This document shows positions 49,044 through 62,483 of a stretch of DNA of 64,000 nucleotides, piece after piece (position 1 is the stretch's first letter; each line of letters opens with the position of its first letter). A program made the position numbers and the translations under genes. The notes under the pieces were generated by a model. The model saw nothing but the letters and a program-made list of their open reading frames with translations, had not been told where the DNA came from and ran no database searches. Source of the DNA: Camelus bactrianus (lineage: Eukaryota; Chordata; Mammalia; Artiodactyla; Camelidae); assembly GCF_048773025.1 (NCBI RefSeq), contig NC_133543.1, positions 6,913,365 to 6,977,364 of the forward strand. The letters run 5' to 3'.

Positions 49044-51781
49044 TGCCGGTTTGAAGTTCCTGCAGTTTTCACTGGAAAACCGGGTTGGAGCTACTACCTC
49101 CCCTTATATATGAATGGAGTGGAGTTTGCAACTGAAAAGAAACTTTGTGTTCCCAACAAGCTAGGTGAAGGACGGCTTTCACACACACTTATCTCTCAGA
49201 ACTGAGCATGTGGAGAGACGTTCGTTCACCTAGCACAAAGGGAACGGGTTGCAGGAGAAACTTTTACTCTGGTTTCTCAGTCTGTTTCCTAGTGCCGGTT
49301 TGAAGTTCCTGCAGTTTTCACTGTAAAACCGAGTTGGAGCTAGTACCTCCCCATATATATGTATGAAGTGGAGTTTGCAACTGAAAAGAAACTTTGTGTT
49401 CCCAAAAAGCTAGGTGAAGGACGGCTTTCACACACACTTATCTCTCAGAACTGAGCATGTGGAGAGACGTTCGTTCATCTAGCACAAAGGGAACGGGTTG
49501 CAGGAGAAACTTTTACTCTGGTTTCTCAGTCTGTTTCCTAGTGCCGGTTTGAAGTTCCTGCAGTTTTCACTGTAAAACCGGGTTGGAGCTACTGCCTCCC
49601 CTTATATATGAATGGAGTGGAGTTTGCAACTGAAAAGAAACTTTGTGTTCCCAACAAGCTAGGTGAAGGACGCTTTCACACACACTTATCTCTCAGAACT
49701 GAGCATGTGGAGAGACGTTCGTTCACCTAGCCCAAAGGGAACGGGTTGCAGGAGAAACTTTTACTCTGGTTTCTCAGTCTGTTTCCTAGTGCCGGTTTGA
49801 AGTTCCTGCAGTTTTCACTGTAAAACCGAGTTGGAGCTAGTACCTCCCCATATATATGTATGGAGTGGAGTTTGCAACTGAAAAGAAACTTTGTGTTCCC
49901 AACAAGCTAGGTGAAGGACGGCTTTCACACACACTTATCTCTCAGAACTGAGCATGTGGAGAGACGTTCGTTCATCTAGCACAAAGGGAACGGGTTGCAG
50001 GAGAAACTTTTACTCTGGTTTCTCAGTCTGTTTCCTAGTGCCGGTTTGAAGTTCCTGCAGTTTTCACTGTAAAACCGAGTTGGAGCTAGTACCTCCCCAT
50101 ATATATGTATGGAGTGGAGTTTGCAACTGAAAAGAAACTTTGTGTTCCCAACAAGCTAGGTGAAGGACGGCTTTCACACACACTTATCTCTCAGAACTGA
50201 GCATGTGGAGAGACGTTCGTTCACCTAGCACAAAGGGAACGGGTTGCAGGAGAAACTTTTACTCTGGTTTCTCAGTCTGTTTCCTAGTGCCGGTTTGAAG
50301 TTCCTGCAGTTTTCACTGTAAAACCGAGTTGGAGCTAGTACCTCCCCATATATATGTATGGATTGGAGTTTGCAACTGAAAAGAAACTTTGTGTTCCCAA
50401 CAAGCTAGGTGAAGGACGGCTTTCACACACACTTATCTCTCAGAACTGAGCATGTGGAGAGACGTTCGTTCACCTAGCACAAAGGGAACGGGTTGCAGGA
50501 GAAACTTTTACTCTGGTTTCTCAGTCTGTTTCCTAGTGCCGGTTTGAAGTTCCTGCAGTTTTCACTGTAAAACCGAGTTGGAGCTAGTACCTCTCCATAT
50601 ATATGTATGGAGTGGAGTTTGCAACTGAAAAGAAACTTTGTGTTCCCAACAAGCTAGGTGAAGGACGGCTTTCACACACACTTATCTCTCAGAACTGAGC
50701 ATGTGGAGAGACGTTCGTTCATCTAGCACAAAGGGAACGGGTTGCAGGAGAAACTTTTACTCTGGTTTCTCAGTCTGTTTCCTAGTGCCGGTTTGAAGTT
50801 CCTGCAGTTTTCACTGTAAAACCGAGTTGGAGCTAGTACCTCCCCATATATATGTATGGAGTGGAGTTTGCAACTGAAAAGAAACTTTGTGTTCCCAACA
50901 AGCTAGGTGAAGGACGGCTTTCACACACACTTATCTCGCAGAACTGAGCATGTGGAGAGACGTTCGTTCACCTAGCACAAAGGGAACGGGTTGCAGGAGA
51001 AACTTTTACTCTGGTTTCTCAGTCTGTTTCCTAGTGCCGGTTTGAAGTTCCTGCAGTTTTCACTGTAAAACCGAGTTGGAGCTAGTACCTCCCCATATAT
51101 ATGTATGGAGTGGAGTTTGCAACTGAAAAGAAACTTTGTGTTCCCAACAAGCTAGGTGAAGGACGGCTTTCACACACACTTATCTCTCAGAACTGAGCAT
51201 GTGGAGAGACGTTCGTTCACCTAGCACAAAGGGAACGGGTTGCAGGAGAAACTTTTATTCTGGTTTCTCAGTCTGTTTCCTAGTGCCGGTTTGAAGTTCC
51301 TGCAGTTTTCACTGTAAAACCGAGTTGGAGCTAGTACCTCCCCATATATATGTATGGAGTGGAGTTTGCAACTGAAAAGAAACTTTGTGTTCCCAACAAG
51401 CTAGGTGAAGGACGGCTTTCACACACACTTATCTCTCAGAACTGAGCATGTGGAGAGACGTTCGTTCATCTAGCACAAAGGGAACGGGTTGCAGGAGAAA
51501 CTTTTACTCTGGTTTCTCAGTCTGTTTCCTAGTGCCGGTTTGAAGTTCCTGCAGTTTTCACTGTAAAACCGAGTTGGAGCTAGTACCTCCCCATATATAT
51601 GTATGGAGTGGAGTTTGCAACTGAAAAGAAACTTTGTGTTCCCAACAAGCTAGGTGAAGGATGGCTTTCACACACACTTATCTCTCAGAACTGAGCATGT
51701 GGAGAGACGTTCGTTCATCTAGCACAAAGGGAACGGGTTGCAGGAGAAACTTTTACTCTGGTTTCTCAGTCTGTTTCCTAG
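49044..51781 (+). repeat. 11-unit higher-order repeat, copy 3 (2738 bp)
   Basis: It has the same unit order as copy 2. It has cacctagccc instead of catctagccc in the gacgcttt unit, the normal gacggcttt in the acctctcc unit, and a private gatggcttt near 51661. Confidence 0.92.
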
Positions 51782-54519
51782 TGCCGGTTTGAAGTTCCTG
51801 CAGTTTTCACTGGAAAACCGGGTTGGAGCTACTACCTCCCCTTATATATGAATGGAGTGGAGTTTGCAACTGAAAAGAAACTTTGTGTTCCCAACAAGCT
51901 AGGTGAAGGACGGCTTTCACACACACTTATCTCTCAGAACTGAGCATGTGGAGAGACGTTCGTTCACCTAGCACAAAGGGAACGGGTTGCAGGAGAAACT
52001 TTTACTCTGGTTTCTCAGTCTGTTTCCTAGTGCCGGTTTGAAGTTCCTGCAGTTTTCACTGTAAAACCGAGTTGGAGCTAGTACCTCCCCATATATATGT
52101 ATGAAGTGGAGTTTGCAACTGAAAAGAAACTTTGTGTTCCCAAAAAGCTAGGTGAAGGACGGCTTTCACACACACTTATCTCTCAGAACTGAGCATGTGG
52201 AGAGACGTTCGTTCATCTAGCACAAAGGGAACGGGTTGCAGGAGAAACTTTTACTCTGGTTTCTCAGTCTGTTTCCTAGTGCCGGTTTGAAGTTCCTGCA
52301 GTTTTCACTGTAAAACCGGGTTGGAGCTACTGCCTCCCCTTATATATGAATGGAGTGGAGTTTGCAACTGAAAAGAAACTTTGTGTTCCCAACAAGCTAG
52401 GTGAAGGACGCTTTCACACACACTTATCTCTCAGAACTGAGCATGTGGAGAGACGTTCGTTCATCTAGCCCAAAGGGAACGGGTTGCAGGAGAAACTTTT
52501 ACTCTGGTTTCTCAGTCTGTTTCCTAGTGCCGGTTTGAAGTTCCTGCAGTTTTCACTGTAAAACCGAGTTGGAGCTAGTACCTCCCCATATATATGTATG
52601 GAGTGGAGTTTGCAACTGAAAAGAAACTTTGTGTTCCCAACAAGCTAGGTGAAGGACGGCTTTCACACACACTTATCTCTCAGAACTGAGCATGTGGAGA
52701 GACGTTCGTTCATCTAGCACAAAGGGAACGGGTTGCAGGAGAAACTTTTACTCTGGTTTCTCAGTCTGTTTCCTAGTGCCGGTTTGAAGTTCCTGCAGTT
52801 TTCACTGTAAAACCGAGTTGGAGCTAGTACCTCCCCATATATATGTATGGAGTGGAGTTTGCAACTGAAAAGAAACTTTGTGTTCCCAACAAGCTAGGTG
52901 AAGGACGGCTTTCACACACACTTATCTCTCAGAACTGAGCATGTGGAGAGACGTTCGTTCACCTAGCACAAAGGGAACGGGTTGCAGGAGAAACTTTTAC
53001 TCTGGTTTCTCAGTCTGTTTCCTAGTGCCGGTTTGAAGTTCCTGCAGTTTTCACTGTAAAACCGAGTTGGAGCTAGTACCTCCCCTTATATATGTATGGA
53101 TTGGAGTTTGCAACTGAAAAGAAACTTTGTGTTCCCAACAAGCTAGGTGAAGGACGGCTTTAACACACACTTATCTCTCAGAACTGAGCATGTGGAGAGA
53201 CGTTCGTTCACCTAGCACAAAGGGAACGGGTTGCAGGAGAAACTTTTACTCTGGTTTCTCAGTCTGTTTCCTAGTGCCGGTTTGAAGTTCCTGCAGTTTT
53301 CACTGTAAAACCGAGTTGGAGCTAGTACCTCTCCATATATATGTATGGAGTGGAGTTTGCAACTGAAAAGAAACTTTGTGTTCCCAACAAGCTAGGTGAA
53401 GGACGGCTTTCACACACACTTATCTCTCAGAACTGAGCATGTGGAGAGACGTTCGTTCATCTAGCACAAAGGGAACGGGTTGCAGGAGAAACTTTTACTC
53501 TGGTTTCTCAGTCTGTTTCCTAGTGCCGGTTTGAAGTTCCTGCAGTTTTCACTGTAAAACCGAGTTGGAGCTAGTACCTCCCCATATATATGTATGGAGT
53601 GGAGTTTGCAACTGAAAAGAAACTTTGTGTTCCCAACAAGCTAGGTGAAGGACGGCTTTCACACACACTTATCTCGCAGAACTGAGCATGTGGAGAGACG
53701 TTCGTTCACCTAGCACAAAGGGAACGGGTTGCAGGAGAAACTTTTACTCTGGTTTCTCAGTCTGTTTCCTAGTGCCGGTTTGAAGTTCCTGCAGTTTTCA
53801 CTGTAAAACTGAGTTGGAGCTAGTACCTCCCCATATATATGTATGGAGTGGAGTTTGCAACTGAAAAGAAACTTTGTGTTCCCAACAAGCTAGGTGAAGG
53901 ACGGCTTTCACACACACTTATCTCTCAGAACTGAGCATGTGGAGAGACGTTCGTTCACCTAGCACAAAGGGAACGGGTTGCAGGAGAAACTTTTATTCTG
54001 GTTTCTCAGTCTGTTTCCTAGTGCCGGTTTGAAGTTCCTGCAGTTTTCACTGTAAAACCGAGTTGGAGCTAGTACCTCCCCATATATATGTATGGAGTGG
54101 AGTTTGCAACTGAAAAGAAACTTTGTGTTCCCAACAAGCTAGGTGAAGGACGGCTTTCACACACACTTATCTCTCAGAACTGAGCACGTGGAGAGACGTT
54201 CGTTCATCTAGCACAAAGGGAACGGGTTGCAGGAGAAACTTTTACTCTGGTTTCTCAGTCTGTTTCCTAGTGCCGGTTTGAAGTTCCTGCAGTTTTCACT
54301 GTAAAACCGAGTTGGAGCTAGTACCTCCCCATATATATGTATGGAGTGGAGTTTGCAACTGAAAAGAAACTTTGTGTTCCCAACAAGCTAGGTGAAGGAC
54401 GGCTTTCACACACACTTATCTCTCAGAACTGAGCATGTGGAGAGACGTTCGTTCATCTAGCACAAAGGGAACGGGTTGCAGGAGAAACTTTTACTCTGGT
54501 TTCTCAGTCTGTTTCCTAG
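51782..54519 (+). repeat. 11-unit higher-order repeat, copy 4 (2738 bp)
   Basis: It has the same unit order as copies 2 and 3. Private changes include ttatatatgtatggattgg with tttaacacac in the ggattgg unit (53026), aactgag in the tattctgg unit (53773) and gagcacgtgg near 54183. After it a ggaaaaccggg unit starts at 54520, but the next unit is not gaagtgg, so the ordered repeat ends here. Confidence 0.92.
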
Positions 54520-56511
54520 TGCCGGTTTGAAGTTCCTGCAGTTTTCACTGGAAAACCGGGTTGGAGCTACTACCTCCCCTTATATATGAATGGAGTGGAG
54601 TTTGCAACTGAAAAGAAACTTTGTGTTCCCAACAAGCTAGGTGAAGGACGGCTTTCACACACACTTATCTCTCAGAACTGAGCATGTGGAGAGACGTTCG
54701 TTCACCTAGCACAAAGGGAACGGGTTGCAGGAGAAACTTTTACTCTGGTTTCTCAGTCTGTTTCCTAGTGCCGGTTTGAAGTTCCTGCAGTTTTCACTGT
54801 AAAACCGAGTTGGAGCTAGTACCTCCCCATATATATGTATGGAGTGGAGTTTGCAACTGAAAAGAAACTTTGTGTTCCCAACAAGCTAGGTGAAGGACGG
54901 CTTTCACACACACTTATCTCTCAGAACTGAGCATGTGGAGAGACGTTCGTTCACCTAGCACAAAGGGAACGGGTTGCAGGAGAAACTTTTACTCTGGTTT
55001 CTCAGTCTGTTTCCTAGTGCCGGTTTGAAGTTCCTGCAGTTTTCACTGTAAAACCGAGTTGGAGCTATTACCTCCCCATATATATGTATGGAGTGGAGTT
55101 TGCAACTGAAAAGAAACTTTGTGTTCCCAACAAGCTAGGTGAAGGACGGCTTTCACACACACTTATCTCTCAGAACTGAGCATGTGGAGAGACGTTCGTT
55201 CACCTAGCACAAAGGGAACGGGTTGCAGGAGAAACTTTTACTCTGGTTTCTCAGTCTGTTTCCTAGTGCCGGTTTGAAGTTCCTGCAGTTTTCACTGTAA
55301 AACCGGGTTGGAGCTACTGCCTCCCCTTATATATGAATGGAGTGGAGTTTGCAACTGAAAAGAAACTTTGTGTTCCCAACAAGCTAGGTGAAGGACGGCT
55401 TTCACACACACTTATCTCTCAGAACTGAGCATGTGGAGAGACGTTCGTTCATCTAGCACAAAGGGAACGGGTTGCAGGAGAAACTTTTACTCTGGTTTCT
55501 CAGTCTGTTTCATAGTGCCGGTTTGAAGTTCCTGCAGTTTTCACTGTAAAACCGAGTTGGAGCTAGTACCTCCCCATATATATGTATGGAGTGGAGTTTG
55601 CAACTGAAAAGAAACTTTGTGTTCCCAACAAGCTAGGTGAAGGACGGCTTTCACACACACTTATCTCTCAGAACTGAGCATGTGGAGAGACGTTCGTTCA
55701 TCTAGCACAAAGGGAACGGGTTGCAGGAGAAACTTTTACTCTGGTTTCTCAGTCTGTTTCCTAGTGCCGGTTTGAAGTTCCTGCAGTTTTCACTGTAAAA
55801 CCGAGTTGGAGCTAGTACCTCCCCATATATATGTATGGAGTGGAGTTTGCAACTGAAAAGAAACTTTGTGTTCCCAACAAGCTAGGTGAAGGACGGCTTT
55901 CACACACACTTATCTCTCAGAACTGAGCATGTGGAGAGACGTTCGTTCACCTAGCACAAAGGGAACGGGTTGCAGGAGAAACTTTTACTCTGGTTTCTCA
56001 GTCTGTTTCCTAGTGCCGGTTTGAAGTTCCTGCAGTTTTCACTGTAAAACCGGGTTGGAGCTACTGCCTCCCCTTATATATGAATGGAGTGGAGTTTGCA
56101 ACTGAAAAGAAACTTTGTGTTCCCAACAAGCTAGGTGAAGGACGGCTTTCACACACACTTATCTCTCAGAACTGAGCATGTGGAGAGACGTTCGTTCATC
56201 TAGCACAAAGGGAACGGGTTGCAGGAGAAACTTTTACTCTGGTTTCTCAGTCTGTTTCATAGTGCCGGTTTGAAGTTCCTGCAGTTTTCACTGTAAAACC
56301 TAGTTGGAGCTAGTACCTCCCCATATATATGTATGGAGTGGAGTTTGCAACTGAAAAGAAACTTTGTGTTCCCAACAAGCTAGGTGAAGGACGGCTTTCA
56401 CACACACTTATCTCTCAGAACTGAGCATGTGGAGAGACGTTCGTTCATCTAGCACAAAGGGAACGGGTTGCAGGAGAAACTTTTACTCTGGTTTCTCAGT
56501 CTGTTTCCTAG
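54520..56511 (+). repeat. 8 units with a 3-unit local period
   Basis: The segment opens with the ggaaaaccggg unit. Type B units at 55267 and 56014 both end in the otherwise unseen ctgtttcatag and lie 747 bp (3 units) apart. A private gctattacc is at 55067. The last unit (56263) carries aacctag. This segment separates the 11-unit and 12-unit repeats. Confidence 0.82.
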
Positions 56512-59497
56512 TGCCGGTTTGAAGTTCCTGCAGTTTTCACTGGAAAACCGGGTTGGAGCTACTACCTCCCCTTATATATGAATGGAGTGGAGATTGCAAC
56601 TGAAAAGAAACTTTGTGTTCCCAACAAGCTAGGTGAAGGACGGCTTTCACACACACTTATCTCTCAGAACTGAGCATGTGGAGAGACGTTCGTTCACCTA
56701 GCACAAAGGGAACGGGTTGCAGGAGAAACTTTTACTCTGGTTTCTCAGTCTGTTTCCTAGTGCCGGTTTGAAGTTCCTGCAGTTTTCACTGTAAAACCGA
56801 GTTGGAGCTAGTACCTCCCCATATATATGTATGGAGTGGAGTTTGCAACTGAAAAGAAACTTTGTGTTCCCAACAAGCTAGGTGAAGGACGGCTTTCACA
56901 CACACTTATCTCTCAGAACTGAGCATGTGGAGAGACGTTCGTTCATCTAGCACAAAGGGAACGGGTTGCAGGAGAAACTTTTACTCTGGTTTCTCAGTCT
57001 GTTTCCTAGTGCCGGTTTGAAGTTCCTGCAGTTTTCACTGTAAAACCGAGTTGGAGCTAGTACCTCCCCATATATATGTATGGAGTGGAGTTTGCAACTG
57101 AAAAGAAACTTTGTGTTCCCAACAAGCTAGGTGAAGGACGGCTTTCACACACACTTATCTCTCAGAACTGAGCATGTGGTGAGACGTTCGTTCATCTAGC
57201 ACAAAGGGAACGGGTTGCAGGAGAAACTTTTACTCTGGTTTCTCAGTCTGTTTCCTAGTGCCGGTTTGAAGTTCCTGCAGTTTTCACTGTAAAACCGAGT
57301 TGGAGCTAGTACCTCCCCATATATATGTATGGAGTGGAGTTTGCAACTGAAAAGAAACTTTGTGTTCCCAACAAGCTAGGTGAAGGACGGCTTTCACACA
57401 CACTTATCTCTCAGAACTGAGCATGTGGAGAGACGTTCGTTCACCTAGCACAAAGGGAACGGGTTGCAGGAGAAACTTTTACTCTGGTTTCTCAGTCTGT
57501 TTCCTAGTGCCGGTTTGAAGTTCCTGCAGTTTTCACTGTAAAAACGAGTTGGAGCTAGTACCTCCCCATATATATGTATGGATTGGAGTTTGCAACTGAA
57601 AAGAAACTTTGTGTTCCCAACAAGCTAGGTGAAGGACGGCTTTCACACACACTTATCTCTCAGAACTGAGCATGTGGAGAGACGTTCGTTCACCTAGCAC
57701 AAAGGGAACGGGTTGCAGGAGAAACTTTTACTCTGGTTTCTCAGTCTGTTTCCTAGTGCCGGTTTGAAGTTCCTGCAGTTTTCACTGTAAAACCTAGTTG
57801 GAGCTAGTACCTCCCCATATATATGTATGGAGTGGAGTTTGCAACTGAAAAGAAACTTTGTGTTCCCAACAAGCTAGGTGAAGGACGGCTTTCACACACA
57901 CTTATCTCGCAGAACTGAGCATGTGGAGAGACGTTCGTTCACCTAGCACAAAGGGAACGGGTTGCAGGAGAAACTTTTACTGTGGTTTCTCAGTCTGTTT
58001 CCTAGTGCCGGTTTGAAGTTCCTGCAGTTTTCACTGTAAAACCGAGTTGGAGCTAGTACCTCCCCATATATATGTATGGAGTGGAGTTTGCAACTGAAAA
58101 GAAACTTTGTGTTCCCAACAAGCTAGGTGAAGGACGGCTTTCACACACACTTATCTCTCAGAACTGAGCATGTGGAGAGACGTTCGTTCACCTAGCACAA
58201 AGGGAACGGGTTGCAGGAGAAACTTTTATTCTGGTTTCTCAGTCTGTTTCTTAGTGCCGGTTTGAAGTTCCTGCAGTTTTCACTGTAAAACCGAGTTGGA
58301 GCTAGTACCTCCCCATATATATGTATGGAGTGGAGTTTGCAACTGAAAAGAAACTTTGTGTTCCCAACAAGCTAGGTGAAGGACGGCTTTCACACACACT
58401 TATCTCTCAGAACTGAGCATGTGGAGAGACGTTCGTTCACCTAGCACAAAGGGAACGGGTTGCAGGAGAAACTTTTATTCTGGTTTCTCAGTCTGTTTCT
58501 TAGTGCCGGTTTGAAGTTCCTGCAGTTTTCACTGTAAAACCTAGTTGGAGCTAGTACCTCCCCATATATATATATGGAGTGGAGTTTGCAACTGAAAAGA
58601 AACTTTGTGTTCCCAACAAGCTAGGTGAAGGACGGCTTTCACACACACTTATCTCTCAGAACTGAGCATGTGGAGAGACGTTCGTTCACCTAGCACAAAG
58701 GGAACGGGATGCAGGAGAAACTTTTACTCTGGTTTCTCAGTCTGTTTCCTAGTGCCGGTTTGAAGTTCCTGCAGTTTTCACTGTAAAACCGAGTTGGAGC
58801 TACTACCTCCCCATATATATGTATGGAGTGGAGTTTGCAACTGAAAAGAAACTTTGTGTTCCCAACAAGCTAGGTGAAGGACGGCTTTCACACACACTTA
58901 TCTCTCAGAACTGAGCATGTGGAGAGACGTTCGTTCATCTAGCACAAAGGGAACGGGTTGCAGGAGAAACTTTTACTCTGGTTTCTCAGTCTGTTTCCTA
59001 GTGCCGGTTTGAAGTTCCTGCAGTTTTCACTGTAAAACCGGGTTGGAGCTACTACCTCCCCTTATATATGAATGGAGTGGAGTTTGCAACTGAAAAATCT
59101 TTGTGTTTCCAACAAGCTAGGTGAAGGACGGCTTTCACACACACTTATCTCTCAGAACTGAGCATGTGGAGAGACGTTCGTTCATCTAGCACAAAGGGAA
59201 CGGGTTGCAGGAGAAACTTTTACTCTGGTTTCTCAGTCTGTTTCCTAGTGCCGGTTTGAAGTTCCTGCAGTTTTCACTGTAAAACAGAGTTGGAGCTAGT
59301 ACCTCCCCATATATATGTATGGAGTGGAGTTTGCAACTGAAAAGAAACTTTGTGTTCCCAACAAACTAGGTGAAGGACGGCTTTCACACACACTTATCTC
59401 TCAGAACTGAGCATGTGGAGAGACGTTCGTTCATCTAGCACAAAGGGAACGGGTTGCAGGAGAAACTTTTACTCTGGTTTCTCAGTCTGTTTCCTAG
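56512..59497 (+). repeat. 12-unit higher-order repeat, copy 1 (2986 bp)
   Basis: The order is ggaaaaccggg with ggagattgc, plain, ggtgagacg (57179), plain, aaaaacgag with ggattgg, aacctag with tcgcag and actgtgg, two tattctgg units ending tttcttag, aacctag with atatatatatatgg and gggatg, ctactacc, type B with ctgaaaaatctttg and gtttcc, and aacagag with aaactagg. The 2-bp deletion makes it 2986 bp. Its members resemble the 24897-36848 blocks in marker content. Confidence 0.94.
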
Positions 59498-62483
59498 TGC
59501 CGGTTTGAAGTTCCTGCAGTTTTCACTGGAAAACCGGGTTGGAGCTACTACCTCCCCTTATATATGAATGGAGTGGAGATTGCAACTGAAAAGAAACTTT
59601 GTGTTCCCAACAAGCTAGGTGAAGGACGGCTTTCACACACACTTATCTCTCAGAACTGAGCATGTGGAGAGACGTTCGTTCACCTAGCACAAAGGGAACG
59701 GGTTGCAGGAGAAACTTTTACTCTGGTTTCTCAGTCTGTTTCCTAGTGCCGGTTTGAAGTTCCTGCAGTTTTCACTGTAAAACCGAGTTGGAGCTAGTAC
59801 CTCCCCATATATATGTATGGAGTGGAGTTTGCAACTGAAAAGAAACTTTGTGTTCCCAACAAGCTAGGTGAAGGACGGCTTTCACACACACTTATCTCTC
59901 AGAACTGAGCATGTGGAGAGACGTTCGTTCATCTAGCACAAAGGGAACGGGTTGCAGGAGAAACTTTTACTCTGGTTTCTCAGTCTGTTTCCTAGTGCCG
60001 GTTTGAAGTTCCTGCAGTTTTCACTGTAAAACCGAGTTGGAGCTAGTACCTCCCCATATATATGTATGGAGTGGAGTTTGCAACTGAAAAGAAACTTTGT
60101 GTTCCCAACAAGCTAGGTGAAGGACGGCTTTCACACACACTTATCTCTCAGAACTGAGCATGTGGTGAGACGTTCGTTCATCTAGCACAAAGGGAACGGG
60201 TTGCAGGAGAAACTTTTACTCTGGTTTCTCAGTCTGTTTCCTAGTGCCGGTTTGAAGTTCCTGCAGTTTTCACTGTAAAACCGAGTTGGAGCTAGTACCT
60301 CCCCATATATATGTATGGAGTGGAGTTTGCAACTGAAAAGAAACTTTGTGTTCCCAACAAGCTAGGTGAAGGACGGCTTTCACACACACTTATCTCTCAG
60401 AACTGAGCATGTGGAGAGACGTTCGTTCACCTAGCACAAAGGGAACGGGTTGCAGGAGAAACTTTTACTCTGGTTTCTCAGTCTGTTTCCTAGTGCCGGT
60501 TTGAAGTTCCTGCAGTTTTCACTGTAAAAACGAGTTGGAGCTAGTACCTCCCCATATATATGTATGGATTGGAGTTTGCAACTGAAAAGAAACTTTGTGT
60601 TCCCAACAAGCTAGGTGAAGGACGGCTTTCACACACACTTATCTCTCAGAACTGAGCATGTGGAGAGACGTTCGTTCACCTAGCACAAAGGGAACGGGTT
60701 GCAGGAGAAACTTTTACTCTGGTTTCTCAGTCTGTTTCCTAGTGCCGGTTTGAAGTTCCTGCAGTTTTCACTGTAAAACCTAGTTGGAGCTAGTACCTCC
60801 CCATATATATGTATGGAGTGGAGTTTGCAACTGAAAAGAAACTTTGTGTTCCCAACAAGCTAGGTGAAGGACGGCTTTCACACACACTTATCTCGCAGAA
60901 CTGAGCATGTGGAGAGACGTTCGTTCACCTAGCACAAAGGGAACGGGTTGCAGGAGAAACTTTTACTGTGGTTTCTCAGTCTGTTTCCTAGTGCCGGTTT
61001 GAAGTTCCTGCAGTTTTCACTGTAAAACCGAGTTGGAGCTAGTACCTCCCCATATATATGTATGGAGTGGAGTTTGCAACTGAAAAGAAACTTTGTGTTC
61101 CCAACAAGCTAGGTGAAGGACGGCTTTCACACACACTTATCTCTCAGAACTGAGCATGTGGAGAGACGTTCGTTCACCTAGCACAAAGGGAACGGGTTGC
61201 AGGAGAAACTTTTATTCTGGTTTCTCAGTCTGTTTCTTAGTGCCGGTTTGAAGTTCCTGCAGTTTTCACTGTAAAACCGAGTTGGAGCTAGTACCTCCCC
61301 ATATATATGTATGGAGTGGAGTTTGCAACTGAAAAGAAACTTTGTGTTCCCAACAAGCTAGGTGAAGGACGGCTTTCACACACACTTATCTCTCAGAACT
61401 GAGCATGTGGAGAGACGTTCGTTCACCTAGCACAAAGGGAACGGGTTGCAGGAGAAACTTTTATTCTGGTTTCTCAGTCTGTTTCTTAGTGCCGGTTTGA
61501 AGTTCCTGCAGTTTTCACTGTAAAACCTAGTTGGAGCTAGTACCTCCCCATATATATATATGGAGTGGAGTTTGCAACTGAAAAGAAACTTTGTGTTCCC
61601 AACAAGCTAGGTGAAGGACGGCTTTCACACACACTTATCTCTCAGAACTGAGCATGTGGAGAGACGTTCGTTCACCTAGCACAAAGGGAACGGGATGCAG
61701 GAGAAACTTTTACTCTGGTTTCTCAGTCTGTTTCCTAGTGCCGGTTTGAAGTTCCTGCAGTTTTCACTGTAAAACCGAGTTGGAGCTACTACCTCCCCAT
61801 ATATATGTATGGAGTGGAGTTTGCAACTGAAAAGAAACTTTGTGTTCCCAACAAGCTAGGTGAAGGACGGCTTTCACACACACTTATCTCTCAGAACTGA
61901 GCATGTGGAGAGACGTTCGTTCATCTAGCACAAAGGGAACGGGTTGCAGGAGAAACTTTTACTCTGGTTTCTCAGTCTGTTTCCTAGTGCCGGTTTGAAG
62001 TTCCTGCAGTTTTCACTGTAAAACCGGGTTGGAGCTACTACCTCCCCTTATATATGAATGGAGTGGAGTTTGCAACTGAAAAATCTTTGTGTTTCCAACA
62101 AGCTAGGTGAAGGACGGCTTTCACACACACTTATCTCTCAGAACTGAGCATGTGGAGAGACGTTCGTTCATCTAGCACAAAGGGAACGGGTTGCAGGAGA
62201 AACTTTTACTCTGGTTTCTCAGTCTGTTTCCTAGTGCCGGTTTGAAGTTCCTGCAGTTTTCACTGTAAAACAGAGTTGGAGCTAGTACCTCCCCATATAT
62301 ATGTATGGAGTGGAGTTTGCAACTGAAAAGAAACTTTGTGTTCCCAACAAACTAGGTGAAGGACGGCTTTCACACACACTTATCTCTCAGAACTGAGCAT
62401 GTGGAGAGACGTTCGTTCATCTAGCACAAAGGGAACGGGTTGCAGGAGAAACTTTTACTCTGGTTTCTCAGTCTGTTTCCTAG
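59498..62483 (+). repeat. 12-unit higher-order repeat, copy 2 (2986 bp)
   Basis: This is an immediate tandem duplicate of 56512-59497. All twelve marker sets recur at an offset of exactly 2986 bp, including the rare ggtgagacg, aaaaacgag, tttcttag and gtttcc changes. I noticed no difference between the copies at the sites I compared. It is the most recent-looking duplication in the window. Confidence 0.94.
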
